A stretch of DNA of 64,000 nucleotides from Paraglaciecola marina. Lineage in GTDB: Bacteria > Pseudomonadota > Gammaproteobacteria > Enterobacterales > Alteromonadaceae. Where the stretch lies: contig NZ_ML178726.1 in assembly GCF_004360155.1 (NCBI RefSeq), forward strand, positions 2,734-66,733, in the 5' to 3' direction. A model generated the notes under the pieces. That model searched no databases. It was not told the origin of the DNA and worked only from the letters and a program-made list of their open reading frames with translations. This document shows, in pieces, positions 1 to 8,967 of this stretch (its first letter is position 1; every line of letters begins with the position of its first letter). A program made the translations under genes and the position numbers.

Positions 1-630
1 GTCAACTATATCGTCATCAGCAACATCATCCTCTACTTCGATGCCAAGACTCCCTTGAAGGTGAGCTAAAGCGTCATCAGCAGAAATAAGTGCCCTAGCG
101 CCAGCGTAACTTACCGAGGTCAACAGACTAACAGCGGTTTGCACATCTGCATCATATTCAAAATCAAAAATACTGAGTTCAAAGTTAATGGTTAGGGAGG
201 TTGCTTCAGTATGTTGCATCTCAGTAATAGTAATGCCATTTTCCGGATCACCATCATCGTCTAACGTTTGTAAAAATGTGGCAATGTTAACAACGGTAGG
301 GTTTGTCTCGTCTAGCGCATCATCAACTAATGATAGAGGAGTCAAAGTTGCAGCTCCAGTAGCGCTTCCAATTACGATATCTCCGACACTAAAGGTAATC
401 TCCTCCCCCACTTCATAGGTAAAAACACCATTAGCGTCGGTTGTACCCTCAATACTGCCAGATACATAATTTAAGCCCTCAACAGGGCTATCAATAAATA
501 CACCTTCGGCGGTTGCCACCGAATTAACAGGGTCTTCTATAGAGTTATTGTTTGAGGAGCCACCACATGCGGCTAAAAATACTAGAGGGAGAACGTAGGT
601 TATTTTTGAAAAATAATCACATTTATTCAT
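1..630 (-). CDS. Partial secreted lipoprotein, C-terminal part beyond window
   Basis: The frame is open from ATG at 630 to the left edge, giving the first 210 residues. It starts MNKCDYFSK, followed by a hydrophobic stretch and an LAAC lipobox with CGGSSNNN after it, so it should be lipidated and exported. After a short linker comes GVFIDSPVEGLNYVSG and a beta-rich segment (about residues 45-115) with TDANGVFTY and FSVGDIVIG. This type of module is common at the N-terminus of large cell-surface lipoproteins of marine gammaproteobacteria. The tail turns acidic (VEDDVADDDIVD). No enzyme motif is visible and the function is not recognised. An SD-like GGATA lies just before the start. It is in the same direction as, and downstream of, the TonB receptor gene, but a terminator hairpin separates them. 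Confidence 0.75.
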   Translation of the reverse strand, partial: MNKCDYFSKITYVLPLVFLAACGGSSNNNSIEDPVNSVATAEGVFIDSPVEGLNYVSGSIEGTTDANGVFTYEVGEEITFSVGDIVIGSATGAATLTPLSLVDDALDETNPTVVNIATFLQTLDDDGDPENGITITEMQHTEATSLTINFELSIFDFEYDADVQTAVSLLTSVSYAGARALISADDALAHLQGSLGIEVEDDVADDDIVD

Positions 631-815
631 TGCTATATCCTTTTAATAAAAAATCCTTTCTTCCATATACCGCATGCACTTTTCAAGTGAGAAAATAAAA
701 GAAACTACAGAATTGTAAGCTCTTTGAATTGTTCACGACTCGAACATCGTGATTGGTTAATTTATATTCGATCTATCGCCTTGTCTACTAGTAAGTTTAC
801 TCTACCAAAATTTAT

Positions 816-844
816 TTGAGGGGAGGTATTAATACTCCCCTCAA
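816..844 (-). terminator. Terminator hairpin of the TonB receptor gene
   Basis: A perfect 10-bp stem (TTGAGGGGAG at 816-825, CTCCCCTCAA at 835-844) with a 9-nt loop lies just after the receptor stop codon at 850. On the minus strand it is followed by a T-rich run, as expected for a Rho-independent terminator. Confidence 0.8.
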
Positions 845-849
845 GATAA

Positions 850-3180
850 TTAAAACTTAGCCTGCAAGCTCACACTTACTTGCCGTGCGCGGCCTAATTG
901 ATGGTCCCCATAAGCATCAACCGCATCTGAATCCACTGCGTCAGAGAAATACTGACTTATATATTCCTCATCGAGCAAGTTGCGTACATCTACTCTCACT
1001 AAAAAGTTGCCGAAATCATATCCAGCTTGAGCATTAATTAACGTTCTGCCATCGTTGTGAGGATCGAGCCCTGCGACTCCCAAAGAGCGCTCAGGATCTA
1101 AATAAGCCGTAGACTTATCTTGATAACTTGCGTTGATATTAGTAAACACACCTGATTCAAACTCATACTCTACAGCTATGTTAGCGGTCCACTGCGGCGC
1201 ATCAGCGAAAGAACGCCCTGACAAATCTCTTTCAATGTCTGTCCCGGCAATGTTGTAGGTGAAGTCTATAAATTCTGAATGTGCATAACCTAAACCTGCG
1301 TTGACAGATAATCGACTAGTTGGATAGTAATATGCCTCGACTTCAAATCCTTTTACTTCAGACTCACCAGCATTTTGGGTCACTATGTCGTATTGACGAG
1401 TAGACAACTGGTTTTGCACTTGTTGATCAGTCCATTTTGTATAGAAGGCATTGGCATTTAACATCAAACTTCCATTTAACCAAACCGAGCGATATGACAG
1501 CTCAAGGTTGTCTGTGTATTCAGCATCATATGTATATAAATAGTTGTCGGCGGTATTAGTGCCAACACCACCAGAGCGGTAACCTTTTTGATAAATCAAA
1601 CTGGTAGTTATCTTGTCATTTACATGGTAACTAATACCTAACTTCGGTAAAAATGCATCGAAGTCGGCAGAAGATGGCGGCTCGACTCCCGAGGCTGAAT
1701 CAGCAAAACTAGTCAAATAAGCATTAATACCACTGATAAGTAACCCTGTTTGTGCATCAAACACACTTGGGTCTGGCAGGGTATTATTTATAAGATATAT
1801 AGTATCGGAGGAATTCGTTTGCTCTTCATTGTCAAAGCGCAGCCCGGCTAAAATATCAATTGAATCTGTAAGTGAGTATTTAAAATCCGAATACAAAGAT
1901 ATGGAGTCCACATCTTGGGTAAGGCTTGAGTTTAACGATAAAACAATAGGATCAATATCAGGATATAGGGGAACAACTTGGCCCGCTAACCCAATAGACG
2001 TCGCTTGATCAAAGCCATTTTGCATTAAAAAGCCCACAACCGCGGTTGAAAAGTCCACACCTATGGCACTTTCTAACCCAATGTAACGTTCACCTGTGGC
2101 TAAGTCAGATACCGCCAATTGTGACGCATAAAAGCCTACTACTGCTTCTAATTTGTCTCCGTCGTAGGTTAAACGTAGTTCTTGACTATGAGTTTTATCT
2201 ACTCTGTTATATTCGTTGTCAGCAACCAATTGTTCTGCTGTTAAATCACCATCCCAGTTGTATCCGTACTCAGATTCGTTTGTCGTTAGCACTGTCACTA
2301 AAGATAGTTCGTCTGAAATATCCCAAGTGACTTCTAAGGTAGCTATATCTGTATCTGTTCTAGACCAAATATCTGAGTTGAACCAAGTTTCTCGGTCATA
2401 AACAGACTCCCCATAATTAAAGGTCGCCCATTGCGGTCCTAACTCACTTTCGGTGTTGGTCAAAGTCAGTAAGGCGGTTAGATCGTCTGTAGGTTGAAAC
2501 AGTAACTTACCGCGAATAGTGGCAGACTCTTCATAATTTGATTCTTCATTTCGAGTCTCATTATAGATATCACCATCTAAGGTTTTATCTTCAACCGAGA
2601 CCCTAAATGCCAACAAATCATCAATTAACGCACCGCCACCAGCAAAGGCATACTCTTTTTGACCTAGGTTTCCAAGGGTTAACTTGGCTTTACCTCCCCA
2701 TTCATAGGTAGGATCTTGTGTTCTTAAATGTATAGCGCCAGCTAAAGCATTACGTCCTTGCAGGGTTGACTGTGGTCCTCGGAAAACCTCAATTTGACTC
2801 AAATCCCAAACAGGAACTGCACCACTATTTGCAACCCGATAAGGTAAAGGAGCACCGTCTAAATACATAGTCACAAGGTAGCTATTACCGCCACCAGACA
2901 CATTAAATGCGTCAATACCTCTTATATTAAATCCCTGACCTAACTCTCCTGCGACATTTGCCATACCTGTAAATACATCAGTAATATTTTGCGCATTCTG
3001 TTTTTCTAACTGCTCATTAGTCACCACTACAACACTATTAGGTGTTTCTTTCAGTGTTCTATCAATTTTTTGCCCAGTTACCATAATTTTTTCTAAGTTC
3101 ACTGGCTCTTCAGCTAACGTGTTACATGAAGCAGCCAACATTGCTGCATTAATCCCTAATATTAATTTTCTAAATTTCAT
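850..3180 (-). CDS. TonB-dependent outer-membrane receptor
   Basis: This 776-residue protein has a signal peptide (MKFRKLILGINAAMLAASC...LAEE), a TonB-box-like region near EKIMVTGQK, and a plug domain (about 45-165) with VTNEQLEKQNAQNITDVF, FNIRGIDAF and IEVFRGPQSTLQGRNALAG. A long beta-barrel follows and ends in VSVSLQAKF, a typical C-terminal aromatic. Such receptors import ferric siderophores or other large substrates using TonB energy. The Fur-box-like palindrome upstream and the divergent PepSY/DUF3325 genes point to iron chelates. The substrate cannot be read from the sequence. A hairpin terminator follows the stop. Confidence 0.93.
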   Translation of the reverse strand: MKFRKLILGINAAMLAASCNTLAEEPVNLEKIMVTGQKIDRTLKETPNSVVVVTNEQLEKQNAQNITDVFTGMANVAGELGQGFNIRGIDAFNVSGGGNSYLVTMYLDGAPLPYRVANSGAVPVWDLSQIEVFRGPQSTLQGRNALAGAIHLRTQDPTYEWGGKAKLTLGNLGQKEYAFAGGGALIDDLLAFRVSVEDKTLDGDIYNETRNEESNYEESATIRGKLLFQPTDDLTALLTLTNTESELGPQWATFNYGESVYDRETWFNSDIWSRTDTDIATLEVTWDISDELSLVTVLTTNESEYGYNWDGDLTAEQLVADNEYNRVDKTHSQELRLTYDGDKLEAVVGFYASQLAVSDLATGERYIGLESAIGVDFSTAVVGFLMQNGFDQATSIGLAGQVVPLYPDIDPIVLSLNSSLTQDVDSISLYSDFKYSLTDSIDILAGLRFDNEEQTNSSDTIYLINNTLPDPSVFDAQTGLLISGINAYLTSFADSASGVEPPSSADFDAFLPKLGISYHVNDKITTSLIYQKGYRSGGVGTNTADNYLYTYDAEYTDNLELSYRSVWLNGSLMLNANAFYTKWTDQQVQNQLSTRQYDIVTQNAGESEVKGFEVEAYYYPTSRLSVNAGLGYAHSEFIDFTYNIAGTDIERDLSGRSFADAPQWTANIAVEYEFESGVFTNINASYQDKSTAYLDPERSLGVAGLDPHNDGRTLINAQAGYDFGNFLVRVDVRNLLDEEYISQYFSDAVDSDAVDAYGDHQLGRARQVSVSLQAKF

Positions 3181-3230
3181 TACTTTTCCATGATTATGAA
3201 TGGCCGAATTTTGTGGAAATTTAACATTAA

Positions 3231-3247
3231 TTGATAATCATTATCAA
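3231..3247. promoter_or_regulatory. Fur-box-like operator between divergent iron genes
   Basis: The sequence TTGATAATCATTATCAA is a perfect 8-1-8 inverted repeat containing the classic 7-1-7 Fur motif (TGATAAT, one base, ATTATCA). A second partial copy, TGATAATGATTAC, lies at 3255-3267. The pair sits about 50 bp upstream of the receptor start and about 90 bp upstream of the rightward small membrane gene, so one site could repress both directions when iron is plentiful. Fur binding is inferred from the motif. Confidence 0.85.
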
Positions 3248-3333
3248 TGGCAAGTGATAATGATTACTGTTTGCAAGGAAGCTCGAAGTACTGTATTTTT
3301 AGTGTTTTAATCGCTAAAGCTTTAACTTTTCCT

Positions 3334-3618
3334 ATGGAACGTAAAAATACTACTTTTAATGGATTTAAGAACCGCACCTTCTTAGCAATTGTACTCACCT
3401 TGATTACATCGGTTGTTATGATCCCTGGCATGGCGACTTACCTCCCCTTTCATAAAAATGATGCTATTGGGCTGCCTACTTTATTTTTTCCATTTATTTG
3501 GACTGCCCTATTCATATACAGCTATATGGCAAAGTCTGTAACTAAAGTATGGCTGGTAATGGCCACACTAATTCTCATCCATATCGCATGTATTTACTTT
3601 GCGTTGAGCGCGGAGTAG
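3334..3618 (+). CDS. Small membrane protein, DUF3649-like, iron-linked
   Basis: The 94-residue reading from MERKNTTFNGFKNRTF has about three hydrophobic segments: FLAIVLTLITSVVMI, FFPFIWTALFIYSY and WLVMATLILIHIACIYF. The frame is open further upstream to an ATG at 3247, but that start would overlap the Fur-box and adds a cysteine-containing stretch without family resemblance, so 3334 is preferred. Size, topology and position before a PepSY gene match DUF3649 proteins, which typically sit between a TonB receptor and PepSY/DUF3325 genes. Its biochemical role is unknown; a part in ferric-siderophore handling at the inner membrane is inferred from context. The stop lies 7 bp before the PepSY gene, suggesting one transcript. 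Confidence 0.7.
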   Translation: MERKNTTFNGFKNRTFLAIVLTLITSVVMIPGMATYLPFHKNDAIGLPTLFFPFIWTALFIYSYMAKSVTKVWLVMATLILIHIACIYFALSAE

Positions 3619-3625
3619 CACTTAA

Positions 3626-5251
3626 ATGAAAAGCATCACCATAAAAAAACTTTACACTCTGCACTCATGGGTAGGGCTTATTACCGGAATATTGCTATTT
3701 GTCATTGCATTTAGTGGTGCAGTTGCCGTGTTTACTCGACCTGAATTAAAGATTTGGTCAAATCAAGAAATCAGAGCAGAAATTCCTATTCAGTCTCATA
3801 AAATAGAAAACACTATTGAACAATACGCGCAAAAAGTAGGGCCTGATTACTTAGAAGAAGTACACATTCGTTTGCCTAGCGCTCGGCTGTCAGAAACCGC
3901 TAGGGTGATTTACGAAGGTCACTTTGAAACCCCTGAAGGAGGTGAAGAGCACAAAGGAACCGTATTTGAATTTCACCCCCTAAACTGGAGCTTGGTATCC
4001 AAAAATGACATGGACACATTTTTTGAACTAGAGAAATACGACATGTCGACGTTTCTAGCCCACTTCCATGCCGATTTACATCTAGGTAGGCCTGTAGGGC
4101 TTATTTTAACTGGCTTGCTTGGGCTGACCTTGATGGTATCTATCGTTACAGGACTATTCATTCATAGAAAAATTCTGGCTCAGTTATTTACCTTTAGAGT
4201 ATCTAAGACATTTTCCTTGATGTTAAACGATGGCCATAAAGTCATGAGTGTTTGGGCTGTGTTATTTCATTCTGTTATCGCATTTACCGGCGCATTTTTA
4301 GGCTTAGCCACTGTTATTTTGGTCCCTGCAGCAGCCTATGTTGGCTTTAATGGTGATCAAGAAAAATTACTCGAAACCTTCACCGCTATCAAAGCACCAA
4401 TCGTCGCCAATGTTGCCCAACCAACAAAATTAGCAGACATAATAGACATTAGTATTCAAAAACGACCTGACTTAACCTTCGACAATGTAGCAATCATGGG
4501 GTACGGCGACCAAAATGCCCTTGTGTATATTTCTGGTGATGGCAGTGAACAGTTGGGAGGCGAGACCTTAGTATTTCATGGTGCCACAGCTGAATATATA
4601 AGAACACAAGCTAATTTTGGCCGTTTAGAAGGGGTAACAGGCAAAATATTGGACGCCATGTTCCCGTTACATTTTGGAAACTTTGGAGGCTTACTTGTAA
4701 AGTGTATTTGGGCAATACTAGGGTTATCCACTGCACTGGTTCCCATTACAGGCTTAATGCTTTGGATTGAGCGGGGGTTAAACGCACAAAACCCCACCCA
4801 TAGTAAACGTACCTACCAAAACTTTAATAAACTGCTCATTGGTAGCTGTGGTGGTATTGTTCTGGCCACTGTGGCTTTGTTTATTGCTCAGTTAATTTTC
4901 GATAAAACTCTCCCAGAACAAGACCATACCAGCTTGATTTTCAAGACCTTTTTTGGCGTCTGGTTAGGGGCAATCATATTGCCATTTGTTATAAAGCAGG
5001 CACTGGCTTTAAAAATTATAATATTAGGAAGTGGCTTACTCATGGTACTTATTATGCCATTAGATGGGTTATTCACTGGTAGTCATGTATTCAATGTATT
5101 TGAGACCCAGCACTATGTATCCGTCTCGGTCGATTTGACTATGCTGTTTTTAGGTACACTGTTATTGGTTTCCTATAACAAAATGTCACAGCAACGCCAT
5201 GAACTAAGCACTACCTCTGTACCTCAAACCGCCATTGAAAGAGAGGCCTAG
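3626..5251 (+). CDS. PepSY-associated TM-helix protein (iron-uptake linked)
   Basis: This 541-residue inner-membrane protein begins with KKLYTLHSWVGLITGI, the typical first helix of the PepSY_TM family with its conserved histidine. A periplasmic segment with EVHIRLPSARLSETARV and FEFHPLNW follows, then helices near residues 160-180 (GLILTGLLGLTLMVSIVTGLFIH), 205-235, 350-380 and four more towards the C-terminus. Family members next to TonB receptors are thought to act as ferric-siderophore reductases or accessory permease components, helped by conserved transmembrane histidines. The gene lies within the Fur-controlled rightward unit and ends one base before the DUF3325 gene, so translation is probably coupled. 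Confidence 0.88.
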   Translation: MKSITIKKLYTLHSWVGLITGILLFVIAFSGAVAVFTRPELKIWSNQEIRAEIPIQSHKIENTIEQYAQKVGPDYLEEVHIRLPSARLSETARVIYEGHFETPEGGEEHKGTVFEFHPLNWSLVSKNDMDTFFELEKYDMSTFLAHFHADLHLGRPVGLILTGLLGLTLMVSIVTGLFIHRKILAQLFTFRVSKTFSLMLNDGHKVMSVWAVLFHSVIAFTGAFLGLATVILVPAAAYVGFNGDQEKLLETFTAIKAPIVANVAQPTKLADIIDISIQKRPDLTFDNVAIMGYGDQNALVYISGDGSEQLGGETLVFHGATAEYIRTQANFGRLEGVTGKILDAMFPLHFGNFGGLLVKCIWAILGLSTALVPITGLMLWIERGLNAQNPTHSKRTYQNFNKLLIGSCGGIVLATVALFIAQLIFDKTLPEQDHTSLIFKTFFGVWLGAIILPFVIKQALALKIIILGSGLLMVLIMPLDGLFTGSHVFNVFETQHYVSVSVDLTMLFLGTLLLVSYNKMSQQRHELSTTSVPQTAIEREA

Positions 5252-5252
5252 C

Positions 5253-5486
5253 ATGTTATTTATCGCAATTATTTTAACCACTATAGGCATATTTTCACTC
5301 AACCGAGATGGCGCCTTAACCAATAAAATTTCAAACCAAGTATTTGGGACTGCCATTAATTTTGCTGCACTCATACTCTTTTGTAATCTTTATGGCTTAG
5401 CTAGAGGCTTCTTTATATTCTTGGCTATGTTCGCCCTCTTAGGTATGTGTGTCACTTTTTTGAGGGGATATCAGAAACGCGCATAG
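5253..5486 (+). CDS. DUF3325 family small membrane protein
   Basis: The 77-residue protein starts MLFIAIILTTIGIFSLNRDG and has about three hydrophobic helices (the N-terminal one, INFAALILFCNLYGLARG and FFIFLAMFALLGMCVTF). The start at 5253 is chosen because it is one base after the PepSY stop; a TTG at 5235 would overlap that gene. Length, topology and position as the last gene after PepSY match DUF3325. The function is unknown; co-occurrence with TonB receptors suggests an accessory role in iron import. No clear terminator was found in the 178 bp before the next gene. Confidence 0.75.
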   Translation: MLFIAIILTTIGIFSLNRDGALTNKISNQVFGTAINFAALILFCNLYGLARGFFIFLAMFALLGMCVTFLRGYQKRA

Positions 5487-5664
5487 AAAAATCTCAACTT
5501 GCGCTATTTGTCTTTTCTTGCTGGTTAGACAATGTCTACCAGCAAACATCCCTGTGTAATCGCTCCCTGTTATATTCCTAAAATTTGTATTAATCTGAGC
5601 CACAACACTCGTTGCAATGACACCTGTAAAGGTGGATTAAGTCGCTCTTACTCAAAGGCAGTTT

Positions 5665-7389
5665 ATGCTAAAAAAATTACTATCCTTATCCCTATTCGCT
5701 TTACTAAGTTCACAATCCTTGGCTAGTGCTGATGAAGATTTATCAAAAATAATTGATCAACATTGGCAGTTTGCCACCCAAGAAAAAGTATTTTTTCGTA
5801 CTGATCCTGACGGTTGGAAACCAAAGGGAAAACTGGCTGAGTTTACCCCTGAAGCCTTTAAACGCCGTGAAACATACAACCAAAATGTATTACAACAACT
5901 GAGTGAAATAAATCCCACAGATCTTAGTGCTGAGCAATTAATGAATTTCCGCTTATTCAAATACGAGCGTGAGACCGAAGCTTCAAGCTATCAATACCAA
6001 GACAAATATTTCCCTGTTAATTTTCTAAGTGGGTGGCACACCTATTTTGCCGAAGCGCCGGCTAATATGGCATTTTTAAGCACTCAGGATTATGACGATT
6101 TTCTTATAAGCCTTAGCGATTACCCTCGCTTTAACCAAGAAAACATTAACCTAATGAAAGCAGGTGTCGCAGCAGGTTTTGTGCACTACTGTGAAAGCTT
6201 TAAAAACTATCATCACACCATAAGCAAACATATTGTAGAAGATGTAAAAGCTAGTGCGATGTACGAGCCATTCACTCGCTATCCAGCCAAGTTTACTGCA
6301 AAACAAACATCCCAATATAGTAAGCAAGCAGCTAGCTTACTGGCAGAAAAAGTTATCCCCGCCTATCAAGACTTTTATGATTTTTTCGTAAATGAATACA
6401 TGCCAAATTGCCGCAAAGAAGCGGGAATAGCCAGCGTAAAAGGCGGGACTGATTATTATAAATATGCGGCTAACTATTACACCACTACAGATGCCACGCC
6501 AAAAGAAATCCATAAACTAGGCCTAAGTGAAGTAAAACGTATTCGTCAAGAAATGCAGGCGATTATTGACCAGGTAGGATTCAAAGGTAGCTATGCTGAG
6601 TTCTTAAACTTTCTCGCCACCGACCCGCAGTTTTATGCACCTGATCCACAAGATGTATTAGAAAAAACAGCCTTTATTACCCAAAAAATGTACGGCAAAC
6701 TACCTAGCTTTTTTGGCCACCTACCCCGCAACACTTTTACTATAAAGGGCTCTGCGACTCGGGGCGCTTTTTACATGCCGCCGCCCGATAGCCGCTCTCC
6801 GGGGACCTACTTTTTAACCTCTGTACCTTCGCAGCAACCCTTGTATAACTTAGAAGCACTTAGCTTGCACGAAGCCGTTCCCGGACACCATTTACAAAAC
6901 GCTATTGCCATGGAGCTGAATGTACCTAATTTTAGACGGACTTTGAGTCATTCTGCCTTTGGAGAAGGCTGGGGGTTATATTCAGAGCGTTTAGGTAAAG
7001 AAGCCGGTTTTTATGAAGATCCCTACAGCGACTTTGGACGTTTAGGCTACGAGATATGGCGAGCAGCGCGCTTAGTAGTCGATACTGGCATCCACGCCTT
7101 TGGGTGGAGCCGCCAACAAGCTATTGATTATTTGTCTAAATATACCGCCCTTACCGAAAAGTCTATTGCCGATCAAATTGACCGCTACATATCTTGGCCT
7201 GGACAAGCCCTGTCTTACAAAATGGGCGAAATAAAAATTCGAGAATTAAGAGCAAAATCAGAAACAACACTTGGTGCAAAATTTGATATTCGTAGCTTTC
7301 ACGACACTGTTATTGGTCAGGGCTCGTTACCTATGGCGGTATTAGAAGACGTGATCAATGATTGGATAGCATTACAGCAAAGCATATGA
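5665..7389 (+). CDS. Secreted DUF885 family zinc metallopeptidase
   Basis: This 574-residue protein has a clean signal peptide (MLKKLLSLSLFALLSSQSLASA). DUF885 features include the HEAVPGHHLQ zinc-binding helix, the downstream FGEGWGLYSERLGKE glutamate motif and RLVVDTGIHAFGWSRQQAIDYL. The HExxxH-like arrangement followed by EGW...E marks a gluzincin-like peptidase fold related to carboxypeptidase Taq/M3 enzymes. Length is usual for the family (550-620). It probably acts in the periplasm on peptides; the substrate is unknown. Its stop TGA overlaps the ATG of the next gene (ATGA), which suggests translational coupling with the hydrolase. Confidence 0.9.
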   Translation: MLKKLLSLSLFALLSSQSLASADEDLSKIIDQHWQFATQEKVFFRTDPDGWKPKGKLAEFTPEAFKRRETYNQNVLQQLSEINPTDLSAEQLMNFRLFKYERETEASSYQYQDKYFPVNFLSGWHTYFAEAPANMAFLSTQDYDDFLISLSDYPRFNQENINLMKAGVAAGFVHYCESFKNYHHTISKHIVEDVKASAMYEPFTRYPAKFTAKQTSQYSKQAASLLAEKVIPAYQDFYDFFVNEYMPNCRKEAGIASVKGGTDYYKYAANYYTTTDATPKEIHKLGLSEVKRIRQEMQAIIDQVGFKGSYAEFLNFLATDPQFYAPDPQDVLEKTAFITQKMYGKLPSFFGHLPRNTFTIKGSATRGAFYMPPPDSRSPGTYFLTSVPSQQPLYNLEALSLHEAVPGHHLQNAIAMELNVPNFRRTLSHSAFGEGWGLYSERLGKEAGFYEDPYSDFGRLGYEIWRAARLVVDTGIHAFGWSRQQAIDYLSKYTALTEKSIADQIDRYISWPGQALSYKMGEIKIRELRAKSETTLGAKFDIRSFHDTVIGQGSLPMAVLEDVINDWIALQQSI

Positions 7390-8036
7390 CTGAACATCTT
7401 GCCGTTATCCCAGTAGCGCGCTCCGAAGACTGGTGGCAACTGCGCCACCAGCAAAAGTGCCAAGAAGTTAAAACGGTCAACAAAAAAGCTAAAATACTAT
7501 TTTTAGGAGACTCGATCACTCACGCTTGGGAGGTAGAAGGCGAACAAGCTTGGCAAGAACATTTTGCCTCAAAACATGCAATTAATCTTGGGTTTTCGGG
7601 TGACCGAACAGAGCATTTATTATGGCGCATTCAAAATGGTGAATTAGAGGGATTATCACCTGATTGGGTCGTACTTTTGATTGGCACTAACAACCCAGGG
7701 CACAGACATGACACTCCAGCTCAAACGGCTGCCGGCATTACTTCAATACTGCAAGAAATCACAACACGATTACCTACGAGTAAAGTGATTCTAATGGCTA
7801 TTTTTCCTAGAAGCCGAAACCAAGCAAAACGAATGCGTAAAGCAGTAGATGAGACAAATGCGATTATCTGTCACTATTGCAATAGAGAACAAATATTGTG
7901 GCTCAATATTAACCACCACTTTCTGACCAATAAAGGAGAGTTGTTAGAGTCGGTTATGCCAGACTTGCTGCACCCCAACGCAACCCAATACGTGATCTGG
8001 GCGAAAGAAGTAAACGCAAAGATTGCAAACAAATAA
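7386..8036 (+). CDS. SGNH/GDSL hydrolase (PAF-acetylhydrolase-like)
   Basis: The 216-residue protein carries the SGNH blocks: ILFLGDSITHAWE (nucleophile Ser, block I), NLGFSGDRTEHLLWRI (Gly, block II), VVLLIGTNNPGH (Asn, block III) and DLLHPNATQY (Asp/His, block V). It resembles the platelet-activating-factor acetylhydrolase IB beta-like branch, which cleaves acetyl or short acyl esters, often on carbohydrates. No signal peptide is seen from MTEHLAVIPVARSEDWW, so it may be cytoplasmic. The start at 7386 is preferred over an in-frame TTG at 7362 because it gives a 4-bp ATGA overlap with the peptidase gene. The gene converges on the deacetylase-like gene, with only 7 bp between stops. Confidence 0.88.
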   Translation: MTEHLAVIPVARSEDWWQLRHQQKCQEVKTVNKKAKILFLGDSITHAWEVEGEQAWQEHFASKHAINLGFSGDRTEHLLWRIQNGELEGLSPDWVVLLIGTNNPGHRHDTPAQTAAGITSILQEITTRLPTSKVILMAIFPRSRNQAKRMRKAVDETNAIICHYCNREQILWLNINHHFLTNKGELLESVMPDLLHPNATQYVIWAKEVNAKIANK

Positions 8037-8043
8037 ACAAGAC

Positions 8044-8967
8044 TTAACCTGATAAGACTTTAACATGAGCTACTACGCTTCTGGCCAAAGCACTCAAGGC
8101 ATATCCCCCTTCAAGCACTGATACAATTCTCCCTTTGCAGTGTTTTTCAGCTAGACTTTTGAGGTTCTCGGTTATCCATGCATAATCACTTTCAACTAAA
8201 CGCAGGTGCCCCATGTCATCTTCGGCATGTGAGTCAAACCCAGCTGATATAAATATCATCTGAGGTCTGAACTCATCAATAGCTGTAAACCAGTGTTTAA
8301 TGAGCTCTCTGTAGTCTTCTGGGCTTGTTCCAGCTGGCACAGGTACATTAATTATACCTTCTCGACTAGGCTCATCACCACAAAATGGAAAAAATGGATG
8401 TTGGAAAGAGGAGCCAAACAAAATACGTTCATCATCTTTTACTATATCTTGTGTGCCATCACCATGATGCACGTCAAAATCGATAATAGCGACTCGCTCC
8501 AAGCCATACTTTTCTAGGGCATGCATTGCACCAATAGCGACATTGTTAAAAATACAAAAACCTGAAGAATTAGCGCGCCCCGCATGGTGACCCGGTGGAC
8601 GAACCGCACAAAATACACTTTTAGTTTGTCCTGACATGACTAAATCAACGGCGTCAACCACTGCACCTGCCGCATGTAAAGCAGCATCTAAACTTCTATG
8701 CATCATGATAGTGTCTTCGTCGAGCCAAACCCTTTCATCAGGATCTTTAGGCGCTTTATCGAATACACTTTTAACAAAGTCCTTATCATGAGCCCGCTCT
8801 AATGCAGATATGGGGGCGGCTTTGGCGTAAGCAAAATGCACCACCGGCTCCAAACCAGATGAAATAATTTGGTCATTGATTTTATGCATTCTAGCTGGTT
8901 CTTCAGGGTGTTCTGGCCCCATATTATGCAGATTGCACTTAGGACTACGCATAATAGTCACTGTCAT
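8044..8967 (-). CDS. Histone-deacetylase-like family protein
   Basis: The 307-residue protein matches the class II HDAC/acetylpolyamine-amidohydrolase fold. Visible are the H-H pair in RPPGHHAGR (127-128), zinc ligands in IIDFDVHHGDGT (D165, H167) and SAGFDSHAEDD (D245), and the glycine-rich end SVLEGGYALSALA with an upstream tyrosine-loop equivalent. Bacterial members deacetylate small molecules such as acetylpolyamines, or protein lysines. The start ATG overlaps the stop of the upstream acyltransferase-fusion gene by 4 bp, so the two are translationally coupled and likely act on a common acetyl pathway. Which substrate it uses cannot be told from the sequence. Confidence 0.9.
   Translation of the reverse strand: MTVTIMRSPKCNLHNMGPEHPEEPARMHKINDQIISSGLEPVVHFAYAKAAPISALERAHDKDFVKSVFDKAPKDPDERVWLDEDTIMMHRSLDAALHAAGAVVDAVDLVMSGQTKSVFCAVRPPGHHAGRANSSGFCIFNNVAIGAMHALEKYGLERVAIIDFDVHHGDGTQDIVKDDERILFGSSFQHPFFPFCGDEPSREGIINVPVPAGTSPEDYRELIKHWFTAIDEFRPQMIFISAGFDSHAEDDMGHLRLVESDYAWITENLKSLAEKHCKGRIVSVLEGGYALSALARSVVAHVKVLSG

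Noticed and set aside
5532-5726. ORF between DUF3325 and DUF885 genes
   Set aside because: It runs into the DUF885 signal-peptide region in another frame and has no SD or family likeness.
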